Below are positions 10,721-21,296 of a DNA stretch of 64,000 bases, in pieces. This stretch comes from Zopfochytrium polystomum (Eukaryota; Chytridiomycota; Chytridiomycetes; Chytridiales; Chytridiaceae). The stretch is taken from positions 1 through 64,000 of the forward strand of contig JAIVFJ010000152.1 of the NCBI GenBank assembly GCA_025765615.1. The letters are read 5' to 3'. The position numbers were made by a program, and so were the translations under genes. The notes below the pieces were generated by a model. The model was not told the origin of the DNA. It worked only from the letters and a program-made list of their open reading frames with translations, and searched no databases. The stretch's first letter is position 1; every line of letters starts with the position of its first letter.

Positions 10721-11759
10721 TTATTGCTTCGTAGTGTGAATAAAAGGGCGGTGGATCTGGCCATCTTGTGAGTTGGAAAGGGGTTTGTAAGAAGAACACA
10801 TAGATGTCTGAACATTCACGTACACGTCGGGTCGCATAGCAGTGTAAACTGCAAAGTCTTTCATCAAGCCAGGGAGCAGGTCCCGTCCCCTGAGTCCGGT
10901 ATCAATCAAGGTAGCAGTGTGATTGGAGGAAACACGACCACCCTCAAAGAAGCAGACCCAGTTTCCACCAGCAGAGTCCTTCGCGCTTCCAAAATCTACA
11001 AGGCTACCGTAGTTCCATCCTGGAGGAGTAAATTGTTGTAGGGGCCACAAGATGAAAGAGTTTTCGCTCACCTCGCACAACTGTGAGTATCTCGGTGAGC
11101 TCCTCCAAAAACTCGTTGCACGATGGTTTTCTTCGTGTCGGATTTTGTCCTGATGGGTTCGGTGGAATTCGACTCCAGTCAATCCAGCTGATGCAGTAAT
11201 ACAGCGGATGCATCCGCACAAAGTGTGTCAAATAGCCATACGCCGATGGGCGCTCATCGATGTCGTCGCCGATTGCAACCTCTTCGCCATTCTTCAAATC
11301 CCAAGCCTGGAAATATCGCCCATCGGCGTCATAGTTGCGGACCTTCAAAGCCCGAAACCACGGCCAGGGGCGCCTGGAAAGGTCAGTCGAGAAGTCCAGA
11401 CGACGAAACACATTGCCGAACACGACGCCTTCGCCGTCCATCCGGTTGCCGTGCTCTAGCTCCCACCCAATGTCAAAATCGCCAAAAGCAAGAGCATCTT
11501 TGATCGCGGCGGCATAGGTCCTGATCTTCTCGTCGCCGCAGGTCCTGATCATCTCGGCAGCGTCGTCGTCGTCCGTTGAATCTCTTGCGTCGATCGACCT
11601 CTTTGCGGTCCCGCCTGCGGGCGCGAACATGCCCCTCACGATCTCGCGGGCCATCTCGGAAGCAACAATAGCATGTCGTTTTGGATGACAGAGGCCGACC
11701 CAGGGACGACCGCGTTGGCAGACTCCGGTGAGCTCGCAGAGGACGTCGAAGCCGCTCAT
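10721..11759 (-). CDS. Two-exon protein of unknown family
   Basis: Exon 1 (11759-11072) and exon 2 (11019-10721) are joined by a 52-nt intron with a GTGAGC donor and a CCTCCAG acceptor. The join restores one frame of 328 residues. I do not recognise the family. Visible features are an N-terminal block with DVLCELTGVCQRG, an Asp-rich linker, and a well-formed globular core with DIGWELEHGNRM, PWPWFRALKVRNYD and YYCISWIDWSRIPPN. Exon 2 adds GNWVCFFEGGRVSSNH and LLPGLMKDFAVY. There is no signal peptide or membrane segment. A decayed relative lies at 15115-15411, which preserves WELEHANRMN, so the family has at least two members locally and the core is under constraint or was recently duplicated. 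Confidence 0.65.
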
Positions 11760-11799
11760 AGATCAGACTGTGTCGTGAGTGGCGAAAGGCAGGGACCAG

Positions 11800-13110
11800 T
11801 GATCTCTGTCCGAATCGCTCGAGGGTGGCTGCGTCACAGCTGTTGGGTGATTGCTTTGTTATACAAGTCCGAAGCTTCCGTTGACGAGGACGTTTTGCAG
11901 GCCCTCACTACGTGCGAGTACCTGCAGGTCGATTCTATTGAGTGGATTTGCAGAGATGTGTGATGTCGAGATGCCAATCAATCTCGTCTTAGAACTTCAA
12001 AACGCAAAAGGAAAGCTGTTCCTCCCGATTCGCAATTCACAGCTTCCGTTTTGGTGTCTGCACCAATTGAAGAAAATGTGCGCGAAAGTTGAATGGCACT
12101 ATCTGGTAAGGGGTCAAACCAGCAACCGAAAACGCAGCGAGGATGAACGACGTTATCGATACCGTTCGCCGCTGGGATCCGCTTGAGCGCCGTAGAGCTC
12201 GGGGTAGGTTATCGAGCAACAAGCCATCCCTCTTCGATCAAAGTTTGTGATCTCTGCCGACGATATCAAAAACTCTCAGTCACGGAGTTCAAAGAGGTTG
12301 TGTCGTTCCAGCTGCTCTTTGGGCGTTCGGCGCCATTTTGTCACGGCCAAGGCCTGTGGCGCTGGAGGTGTGGTGCGCGAACTGTTTCGATCGCTTTTTT
12401 GAAGAAGTGTTGCTGTTTCCGAAAATATTGTCATCCGGTGATGATTGGAATCATCGCAGTGATGAAAGGTCTGAATCAGCGTGGGTGAAAAGGCTGTCCC
12501 CAAAGTTTTTAGCATTTCGTTTATGTTGAATCATCAGCCTTCCTGTTTTATTGAGATTCTGGAAGACAAAGAAAAGAAAAAAAAAAAAAAGAAGAAGAAA
12601 CATCCAAAATTTCCAGCGCAAAAAATCAAGCGCAGGAGTGGGTTGGCTCGGGGTCGCTATGGTGGCTGGCTGCAGTCGATCGCTGATTGGTTCCGCTGGG
12701 ATTGTTCCCACTGTGCGCTGGAAATCGTGCGTGCGCACGAAAAAGGGGAGGAGAAATTTCTTCTGGCGCACACAATATCTGGCTGTGTTGCCTTGTAGCG
12801 ACGCAAGTGTCGCTATTGCGCCAAACAGAACAGTTATTTCTGCGAAATCAGCCGGTCTGACGCCCAGCTTTACTCTTCCAATTTTGTTGTGAACTGTCGC
12901 AACGGCGTTGCAACGGCAAGTCCACGTACAGGACCGTAATCACAGAAGTCGAGCACGAGCTTGCCCCACCGGCCCGCTCGGCGTTTGTGCAAGCCACTCG
13001 AATTGAAGTGCAACCGAATTACTACTTTCACCAAAGGTCGCATTCGGAGAATTTGCGAGCAAGCCACGGCAGTATTTACACGGTCATTTATAATCGATTA
13101 GTTCCATAAA
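11800..13110 (+). other. Gene-poor stretch with a possible HECT-like remnant
   Basis: At 12340-12470 the plus strand reads CGAGGVVRELFRSLF, then, after a one-base shift, FEEVLLFPKIL. That resembles the GG-x-REFF-x-LF core of HECT ubiquitin ligases, but it is very short and broken. Nothing else in the stretch could be tied to a family. An A-rich tract lies at about 12570-12600. Confidence 0.2.
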
Positions 13111-13731
13111 AACTAACTTTTTTGGGCTGTTGTCTAGGGGTGTTTCAGCCCTACCACTTGCCTAGTCCACTGATCTGTCTAACAGGGGTGGTCTCAAACA
13201 CAAAGAATGAACATTCAGATGGACAATCCTCTGAGGGATCAGTGCTGGGGCATCCATTACTTGCATGGCCATGGGCCAATGTGAGGGGAAATGGAAGGGC
13301 ACTCCCAAGGGCGAACACAACTGCAGAATAAAGAGAGAGAAGAGGGAAACAGGGGTTTTTATCTCAGGAACCTAATCTCAAATACAACAGGAGTGTTTAA
13401 TAGTGACGGGATGGAGAGGGCGCAACCTAGCGCCCCAAGTCGTGGACGGTGCTGCAGGAGCCCTTGTTGTCGCCAGCAACAGGGGGAGAGAGAGAAGGGA
13501 GTCGACTATGTAGGGGTCGGAAGGTCGCCAGCAGGGAACTTACATGCGGAAACACCTGCGATCGTACACACACCACGCCGGGCTGAGTCGGCACTATCAC
13601 TTGACCAATGGGCTTTATCACATCGCACTTGTACTCACACATCTCACTCTGACAGCAATAGGACCGAGGCACTAGTAGATCGAACTCTTAGGTGTCAGGG
13701 GCCGCACAGAGTGCAGCCACCAACACCCTTG
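13111..13731 (+). repeat. Dispersed repeat B, copy 1 (likely LTR of about 600 bp), interrupted
   Basis: The sequence is shared, inverted, with 36328-36958. Matching blocks include CTAACTTTTTTGGGCTGTTGTC, the ACATTCAGATGGACAATCC block, an AATAAAGAGAGAGAAGAGGG block and the GACTATGTAGGGGTC block. A likely LTR would start TGTTGTC at 13128 and end CCAACA at 13726. A copy of LTR family A is inserted at 13732. Confidence 0.7.
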
Positions 13732-14039
13732 TGTCAGGAACAGGGCAGGACAGGGCAAGGCAGACAAGGAACTGAGAGGAGTGATGATTGTATTGGAAAC
13801 AATAATTCACTTGAGGGATGGGACAGGTCCCCCATCCCCCTTTTATACCTTTTGAGAGTGTTCCTTGTCAAGACTCAAAGAAAGTTCCAGAAAGAGCAAT
13901 TAGTAATACAATGATACCAATGATACCAATGACAACAAGACAAGTCAGGAAAGCAAAGAAGGTTCCAGAAGGTTCCACAAGGTTCCATCAAGGAATGTTC
14001 TAGAAAGTTCCAGAGGTTTCCAGAGGGTGATTCATAACA
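13732..14039 (-). mobile_element. Solo LTR, family A, copy 1, inserted next to repeat B
   Basis: Starts TGTCAGGAAC and ends TTCATAACA, matching 17515-17822 and 49019-49324. CTTG stands on both sides (13728-13731 and 14040-14043), a likely target-site duplication of at least 4 bp. Read on the minus strand it has alternating GAA/TTC heat-shock elements (13958-13975 and 13993-14010) upstream of TATAAAAGG, so transcription would go leftward. Confidence 0.85.
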
Positions 14040-14760
14040 CTTGTGGGGACAGGAAGGTTGGGGACGACGACACCGTTGTCGTTGCCACCACCACCACCAT
14101 CATCGCAGCAGGCAAGTGCCCATGATCCTCACTCCAACTCAGAGCCAGCAGTGTCACACAGTTGCTGGTGGGGCCAGCTGCATTCCCCACCCACAGCCCC
14201 TTAAGAGGAGCCCCACTAAGGGACCATGTACACACCCAGGTGTGTACCATCTCTCACTACCCTCACCTTGCGAGCCAGATGGATTTGAAGGGACTCTGTA
14301 TTGGTGCCAAAGGACAGAAACCAGATTGAAGAAAAAAGGAAAAAGAGGAAACGCCCAAAAACAGAGAGAGAGAAAATTGACAAGTCAACCCCTGACTTGG
14401 AGCATCCACCACAAATGCTCCAAGTCCCCCCAACCCTGTGTGTGTATGTACAAGTGCTGAAAATAAATAATAAATTAGGCGGGCTTGGGGTACAGCCTGT
14501 CAGGCACCCCATCCCTAGGCAGTCGGGCAGTCGCTGTTAGTCACCAAAAAAGAAAATATGTTGAGAAAACCCTGGCGTAACGGAAACTGTTAAGACAAAA
14601 GTAGTAAAAGCAGGCCCAATAATAAAGACGAGTTAGCCGCAAATACACTTTGATAACGCCTTGGAAACGAAAGAACCAGGAATAATAGGGGTCCCGATCT
14701 TTGTGGTTTTATGACAGATACACTTGTTTTTGCAAATAAAATTTCTAGACTTTATCACTG
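14040..14760. other. Repeat-flanking DNA, no gene
   Basis: Low-complexity patches (CCA repeats at about 14085-14105, AGAGAG at about 14360) and no coding signature. Confidence 0.4.
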
Positions 14761-14779
14761 AGACCTCAGTGTAGTCTCA

Positions 14780-15100
14780 CAACAGTTCTTTTCTGACAAT
14801 TCCGAGCCCTGGTGGGAAGCAGTGCAGAGCACTGGGGATACTGGCTCCATAAGGGGCCTACTGTAAATCTGGCAGATTTAGCCATGATGTCAAGAAAAAT
14901 GGGACCTGAGAGCCAATAATGTTGGCACCTCGAGCTACCATTTTCATGAAAACAGGATACAGCTCTACAAGAAAATAGGATCTCCTGGACCAGAATCAAT
15001 GAGAACGGTCTCTCTGGATCCCAAAAAAGGGAGCCAAAAACAGGCTCTATGTGTCCCAGTACAAATAGATCAAAAATGGTAGCTGGGGATCCAGAGCCGT
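14780..15100. repeat. Dispersed repeat D, copy 1
   Basis: Shares CAATTCTGAGCC-like, GTAAATCTGGCAGATTTAGCC and GCTACCATTTT blocks with 17865-18055. Related GCTACCATTTT and AAAATGGTAGC pieces recur at 15660-15960, in direct and inverted form. I could not assign it to an element class. Confidence 0.55.
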
Positions 15101-15114
15101 GGACCACAGTGCAG

Positions 15115-15411
15115 AACGTTGGAACACGTCAAACGCCTTCGTCGTTCATCCGGTTGGCGTGCTCCAGCTCCCATCCGTTCTCGAAGTCGCCAAACGCGAG
15201 ATCTCGTCGTCGTCATCGTCGTTTTCCGTTGAAGCTGTCGTGGGCTTCCTCCTTGCAGCCCAGGGTGCGCGCGAGAACGTGCCGCTCACGATCTCCTGGG
15301 CCATCCGGCGGCAACGCGCTGGCGGCTGTCTTGGTCGCGGAGGCCGAACCAGGGGCGGGTCGCTGGCAGACTCCGAGGTTTGATGAGCTTAGTGAAGGCG
15401 GCATGGCCTAC
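15115..15411 (-). pseudogene. Decayed relative of the unknown gene at 10721-11759
   Basis: The minus strand aligns with the N-terminal third of the 328-residue protein: WELEHANRMN, the Asp-rich linker, AQEIVSGTF-like and GVCQRPAPGS-like text follow in the same order. Frame breaks and loss of everything after the WELEH block mark it as a relic. Confidence 0.55.
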
Positions 15412-16438
15412 CAACGAGTGGAGTAGGTGCCGTCACCGGAGCGAACACGATCAGTGGCATTCCGCTGTGAAGAAATTCCTAACACTGCTCTCGTTTTAGG
15501 CGGATGCCCCCCTTTTCGCGCGAACTGCAGCCCACCGCTTTCTGCTTGCTGGCACCAAGACGAGCGACGGACACAAACGACCGATTCTGGCCGCAACCTT
15601 CCGCGTTGATTGTGCACCAACGGACGATCTCTTTCTACTCAGTTAACACTGTGGGCCATGGCTGGTCACATAGCTACCATTTTGCATCAAAAAGGTGTCT
15701 GTAGCTACCATTTTTAGCAAAATGGTAGCTCTGGGACCAGACATTTTCTGGAAGGAGTGGGGATTGAAACCAGAGGCAAGAAACATGGTGGTCGGAGCTC
15801 CTGTTTTTCAAGAATGGGAGCTGGGGCAACCAGTTTTTGTCAAAGGTGTTGAGGATTGAAACAAGAGACAAGGGAAAATGGTGGTGGGAGCTCCCATTTC
15901 CAAGAATGGGACCTGGCGCACTCACCTCAAGATGATCAGAGTGGGATTTGGAGAAAGAGAACAATCTACTTTATTCTTTGCTCTGATGGAAAGATGCTTC
16001 ATTCACTATGAACAACGATGTTTCTTGGCTTTTCCACCGCTACCCAAGACCTGCCACCACCAGTTTTGACTTGTCCAATCACACCATGCAAGCCTCATGT
16101 TGATAACAACCGTTTTCTCCACCTTCCAAAATCACTGGCAAGTGAAGTTTATTCACAGTTCTGACTGCAAATGAACTACTGCAACCATTACAGTCTCCAT
16201 GTCTTCTGAATTCTCATCAAAGGCCTTCTGTTGGCTGATTGTCACGATAGCGAGATGCTGTCTGTAGTGTGTGAATGGCTTCATTTCAGGAGCAGCACTT
16301 TTGCAATGGGATTGACAGCTGACAAGTTCAACATACTATGTTGAAACTAGTCAACAACAAACCATAGAGGAGTGACCAATTACAAAAGAAAAACAGACCT
16401 TGATAACTGGAGTCTCAATGATGTTCGCTATCCAGGCA
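15412..16438. other. Repeat-derived intergenic DNA
   Basis: Contains direct and inverted GCTACCATTTT pieces at 15660-15960 related to repeat D. Between 15960 and 16438 I see nothing identifiable. Confidence 0.4.
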
Positions 16439-16861
16439 GCCAGTGTTAGGCAGAACTGACTGGTTAGCAGCAAGAGGCACAAGACGGACCCAAAACTATT
16501 GTGACTGTCAGTTATCGTTCTCATGATGCCCATGGGAGAGTGAGCCACTGCCAATGCAGACCTGGGCGCTGGCTTGCGCTGTTGACAAATACTCCAAGTA
16601 TTAAGTGGAACAGAAGCCCAGTGTAAACAGTTTTCCTCCTCCTCTGCTCAAGCAGATAATGTAGGAGAGGTTTTTACCTGTGCCAGTCACGCCTGCGTAG
16701 CAACTATTACAGCATGTATATCATCATCATGAATCAATAATTCATAACAGAGTTATTTTCTCTTTCTCTCCAAGTTGGGGAGAAGGACCACCCACAAACA
16801 CACATCTCCACTTCACTCACTCCTTCCACTCACTCACTCAGAGTAGACTGTTTACAGCCAG
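16439..16861. mobile_element. Solo copia LTR, family 1, with 5-bp target duplication
   Basis: The LTR occupies 16444-16856 (413 bp), TGTTAGGCAGAACTG to GACTGTTTACA. GCCAG stands directly on both sides (16439-16443 and 16857-16861), a perfect 5-bp target-site duplication. It is nearly identical to 137-550. This is what recombination between two LTRs of a full element leaves behind. Confidence 0.92.
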
Positions 16862-17514
16862 CACACGCCAGAGCCTGCTGCTCATCAACCAGGGCAACCT
16901 TGGCCCAACGCTCCACAACCATCTCATCCCAATTTGCCTCCACAATAGCTACTGATGTTTTCCACAGTTTCGCTACCACTTGTTTGGTCTGCTTAAGTAG
17001 GCGTCAGAGATACCAAAATTGGCCTTGACAAACACAATATAGTTTTCATCTTTCAGAAATCCTGTTAGAAGTTATCACAGCCAAGTTTGCATCTCACATC
17101 CCTCTTTTTGTTTTGCATGAAAGGGAGCAGACAGTTTGTCACTGATGTCAAAGTTATTTTCAATTTGCCGCAGGCAAGCATGCTGGAATAGGCGATTATC
17201 CATTGTAACAAACAGAAGAGCAATGTGAAGCATGCCAAGATGGAGGCCCAGAAACTGGGCGTAGGTATGGCAGCCATGTGATTGACACTTGGTGGAACTT
17301 AACCAGATTTTTCTTTGTCAGGTTTGTTGTTCTTTGGCAGCGTCAGAAACAGCAGTATGTGCATAGTTTCATCTGCATATTTATAACATTTCCTTTGTTT
17401 CCCTGATAGGAAGCTGGATAAAGGAAACAAAAGATTCAGCAGTGCCAGCGGAAGACCCAGAACGAGAACGACACTGAATGAGGTGGTCAGTGGACTGTGG
17501 TTTAGTAAGGGGAT
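16862..17514 (-). other. Decayed coding-like DNA of unknown family
   Basis: Minus-strand frames give coherent but broken text, for example VAIVEANWDEMVVERWAKVA near 16900 and IVFVKANFGIS near 17030, separated by stops. It looks like an old mobile-element gene, but I cannot name it. Confidence 0.25.
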
Positions 17515-17827
17515 TGTCAGGAACATGGCAGGACAGGACAAGGCAGACAAGGAACTGAGAGGAGTGATGATTGTATTGGAAACAATAATTCACTTGAGGG
17601 ATGGGACAGGTCCCCCATCCCCCTTTTATACCTTTTGAGAGTCTTCCTTGTCAAAACTCAAAGAAAGTTCCAGAAAGAGCAATTAGTAATACAATGGTAC
17701 CAATGATACCAATGACAACAAGACAAGTCAGGAAAGCAAAGAAGGTTCCAGAAGGTTCCACAAGGTTCCATGAAGGAATGTTCTAGAAGGTTCCAGAGGT
17801 TTCCAGAGGGTGATTCATAACAGGGAT
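17510..17827 (-). mobile_element. Solo LTR, family A, copy 2, with 5-bp target duplication
   Basis: The LTR runs 17515-17822 (308 bp), TGTCAGG to CATAACA. GGGAT stands on both sides (17510-17514 and 17823-17827). On the minus strand, perfect alternating GAA/TTC units at 17776-17793 and 17741-17758 precede TATAAAAGG at about 17640, spaced as an enhancer and core promoter in a U3 region. Confidence 0.93.
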
Positions 17828-17854
17828 GTAAAATGGCAGAATATCAATAAATGG

Positions 17855-18060
17855 ATAAATACAATTCTATTTCCAACAATTCTGAGCCATGGCTAAAGGA
17901 GGGTAGAACTGGGGCCCCATCCATGGGCTTTCTGGTAAATCTGGCAGATTTAGCCATGATGTCAATATCCCAGAAAAATGGAGCTGCAGAGCCCATTGTG
18001 TTGGCATCTCCAGCTACCATTTTACATGAAAATGGGAGCCAGGGCAACAAGAAAAACGGG
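17855..18060. repeat. Dispersed repeat D, copy 2
   Basis: Matches 14790-15000 in the same orientation through the AAATCTGGCAGATTTAGCC and CAGCTACCATTTTACATG blocks. Confidence 0.55.
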
Positions 18061-18324
18061 ACGAGGAGTCGGTAGGCGTGAGCTCAACTGACGCCGTGGG
18101 AGCTGGGTTCGGGCAACCATTGAATGTTTCCTGGAAAGCGGCGGATCTCGGCGGTGCGCTTTGTGGTGCACCTTCGGCCCCAATCAGGCGGACTCAATTG
18201 GAGTTGTCGAGTGCACGAGACAGGTTTTTTCCCAGTCCACAGGAGCCGCACTCAGCACTCTGATCGAGGCCTTCGTAAGTCGAGCCCCCCGGTCCCTCCC
18301 CTTCCCTTCGCCCCCCGCCCCCCA

Positions 18325-18352
18325 CTACCCCCCCCCCCCCCCCCCCCCCCCT
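18325..18352 (+). repeat. Poly-C run upstream of the RING gene
   Basis: A run of about 25 C lies roughly 230 bp before the start codon. It could be a sequencing or assembly hazard. Confidence 0.8.
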
Positions 18353-18574
18353 TTGGCCCCGATCGTCAACGCTCTTTTCGCCGACCACCCCATCTGCAGG
18401 GAAACCATCGCCAACCAAAGAACCCTGCCATGGTCTTGGGCGATCCCAACTCCACAATGACACAACGACCACCCCCCAACCATCTGAGATCGAATGTGCT
18501 AGATCGCCCTCTAACGGTTGCCTACAACAGGGACGCACATCGGGCAAACCACCGCGAAGAAAGAGAGAGGAGAG

Positions 18575-19886
18575 ATGCAAAGCGAGGAAGGAAGCAACCT
18601 AGCCGCACTTGCCGACCATGGCGGTAGCTCGCAGGTTGACAATGGTGCAGTCGTCGGCGGAGCCGTTCCCATCGAGCGTGTCCCGCCACCCACTACGACG
18701 GTCGATCGTGCAGTTTCACCCGGCGCCGATCCCACCGACCGTTCCTCCGACCCTCATCCATCATCGTCGCCATCATCGCCGCCCGAACCAGTCCAAAATG
18801 GGGACGACGACGACCCACCGCTCCCAAATCTAACAAGCCGACCCCCCGGAACTTCGTATTCCCTTTCATCGTCAGAGTTGCGGCAGCGCCGCGTCATCCT
18901 TCGACACCACAACCTTCCCGTAAACGCGCCGTCAGCATCGACCGCCTCTTCGATCTCCTCTTCTTCCTCCTCCTCGTCCCAGGCACCGCCAGCGTCACGG
19001 GGGACCCCCAGCTCTCCCGGGAGCTCGTCCGCAGCGCCTGCTGCATCGAGCGATCCCAGGGGCAAGTCGCCCGACCAGGACCGAGGCGCCTCCACTGCGG
19101 ACGAGGATGCTCTCTATCAGTGCAACATATGCCTGGACATGGCATCTTCGCCGGTCGTGACTCTCTGCGGGTAAAGTGGCTCAAACGATCCTCCTGTCGC
19201 CCAACCTTTGACGCTTTCTTTTTTGCTCGTTCAGGCATTTGTTCTGCTGGCCGTGTGTACACCGCTGGCTCGAGTCTCGGTTGCCGGCATCAAACACCTG
19301 CCCAGTTTGCAAGTCGGCGCTGGAGAAGGCAAAACTCATCCCGATATATGCTCGCGGCAGAACGGAGGACCCAAGGTTCCTTGTCCCTGTTGGCGTCAAA
19401 ATTCAAACTCGCTAAACTCTTCTTGCTTTCTTAGGGCCACGTCTCCTCCGATTCCAGACCGGCCAGCTGGGCAGCGGACCGAAGCCCCACCCAACCCACG
19501 GCGTTTCGGCTTTGGAGGACAACCGTTTGGCCCGGACTTCAATATCAACACTTTTCACGGGAATGTCCACTTTGGCCTCGGTTTGTTCCCCGGATTGGGT
19601 TTCCAGTTTGTACGTTTTTGCTTTTTGCGTTTTCATCTCGCTCGCCATTCGATTCGGGAGAATGACGCCCCCCACCTCCCTTTTTCTTCATCCTCAGAAT
19701 CTTGGCGGACCTGCTCCAGATCAGCAAGGTAGGCTAACATTTCGCGATACGCCGTAACCCTCCAGTTTGCGTCCCTTAACCCTACGTTGGATCGATTCAG
19801 GTGCCGTTGCGCAACAGCAAGCGTTTGTTTCACGGATTTTCCTTCTCATTGGTGCTCTCATCTTTTTGGGAATCCTTTTGTATTGA
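18575..19886 (+). CDS. RNF5/RNF185/RMA1-like membrane-anchored RING E3 ubiquitin ligase
   Basis: Five exons (18575-19170, 19235-19375, 19435-19609, 19698-19728, 19801-19886) joined by GT-AG introns of 64, 59, 88 and 72 nt give 342 residues. After a Ser/Pro-rich N-terminus, a C3HC4 RING begins near residue 183: CNICLDMASSPVVTLCGHLF, then CWPCVHRWL and NTCPVCKS. The text after it, KLIPIYARG, is the conserved RNF5/185 extension. The last exon encodes a hydrophobic tail anchor (IFLLIGALIFLGILLY) ending the protein. The family works in ER-associated degradation, facing the cytosol. The N-terminus is longer than in animal RNF5 (about 180 residues) and disordered. The ATG at 18575 was chosen; upstream frame text lacks ATG. 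Intron 1 splits the zinc-binding core. Confidence 0.92.
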
Positions 19887-20439
19887 CACGAGAAAAAAAA
19901 AAAGAACCAGTCCTTGAAGAACATCGACAGCCTCCTATGTTTGTGTCCGCCCAACAAACGTGTGTGCTTTCCTCGAATCGAACGAGGAATTGTCCCTGAC
20001 CCGTAGATGCGGTCACACTACCGTCACTACACAGAAAGTTTCCGACCGCTTTCGGCGTGGCGTGGTAGAACGCTCAACCCGAATGCGGACATGCCGCCCA
20101 TGGTGTTACGTACTCACAATGATATCAACACAGAGGGATTCAACAAAAAATGAGTTTTCTGTCTGCTTAATTGTTGATAGGTCCAGCCAAGACTGTATTG
20201 TCAGCATCATCCAAGTCCTTTGTGGCATTCTTGTATGGCGTCGTGATGTTGAACAATACCCCCCAGCATGCATTGTCTTTTCAGAGAGTACAACAAAAGG
20301 CCTGCACGCTACAGAGCTCAATATTGAAGTCAGGAGAGGCACCAGCATGAAGAACTTGACAACTGTACTTTCGACACCTTGCCGACAGTTCTACAAAGTT
20401 GAAGGTTTCGATCCACTGCAACTTGAAGTTCTCGTTCAG
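19887..20439. other. Intergenic, nothing firm
   Basis: A 160-codon plus frame at 19960-20442 has no start ATG near its beginning that would make a credible gene and no recognised motif. Confidence 0.35.
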
Positions 20440-20580
20440 TAACCTTTCTTTCTCCCACAATTTCGTTGCTATTAGCATTGCTTACAATCTCATTCCTGGA
20501 ATGGATTGGTTGGAGAAAGAGAACCCTCAACCTGATTGGCAACCCAAACCCCTCACCCGATAGGGAGCGAGGTGTTCACT
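20440..20580 (+). mobile_element. Ty3/gypsy pol fragment (end of protease)
   Basis: The plus strand reads AYNLIPGMDWLEKENPQPDW in one frame. The pattern I-x-GMDWL-x(3)-NP-x-x-DW is a signature of the protease/RT junction of Ty3/gypsy elements. Nothing around it continues the protein, so it is an isolated decayed scrap. Confidence 0.5.
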
Positions 20581-21296
20581 GATGAAACTGTGACTAGCGC
20601 CACTGTCTACAAGAATCTTCACCATGTGATTGTTGAAAACTCCATGAAGTATTATAAGTCATGTGTTGCAAGGAGATTTGCTACTGATGTGATACAACTT
20701 CAAGACATGCTGCTGCACTGAAACTTCAGGAACTGCTGTTACTGATGGTACTGCTGAAGTGACTGAAGTTGATACTACTTATTCTCGTGGTTTCTCAACT
20801 GCGACATTTGCGAGTTTTTTGACTGCTTGCAGTTAGGATCAGGACACTCAGAGATGGGGAGCGTCTTAACACGACAGAAGGTACACCGGCCCATTTTGTG
20901 ATAGCAGTCAGGAGACGTCGCAGCGCAGCTTCCATTGCCAAAACCGCTGACTGAACAGTTGCGTGCATCATTGCAATGTACGCAGGATCAGACATAATTT
21001 TACACCGCAGCTTCGTGGATCCGAAAAAAAAAAAGATAAAAAATAAAAAAAGGAAACAAAGAAACAAAGAAACATGGAAAGGAAGAAAGAAGGGAGGAAA
21101 AGAGGAAAAGCGACCGCCCCGAAGTGACGCATGAAAAAAAAAACTAATTAGACCGCGGGCTTGGGTCGCGAACGGAAGATTTCACGAAAAACAAAAACAA
21201 AAACAAAATTCATCCGCTATCCTATATGTATGTTATAGTTTCTTCGTTTGATTCGAAAAAACATCATCGATCCACTCTCACCGCCCCTCCCCCCCT
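20581..21296. other. Intergenic; one Cys-rich scrap
   Basis: On the minus strand around 20800-20920 a frame reads DCYHKMGRCTFCRVK and ECPDPNCKQSK, a CxxC...CxxxxC pattern like a transposase zinc ribbon, but it is too short to call. The rest is A-rich. Confidence 0.25.

Noticed and set aside
12340..12530. HECT-like GGVVRELFRSLF text on the plus strand
   Set aside because: Only about 25 residues, with a frameshift in the middle and no other HECT motif nearby; noted as low-confidence text only.
20795..20925. CxxC...CxxxxC stretch on the minus strand resembling a transposase zinc ribbon
   Set aside because: Too short and not attached to any other transposase motif.
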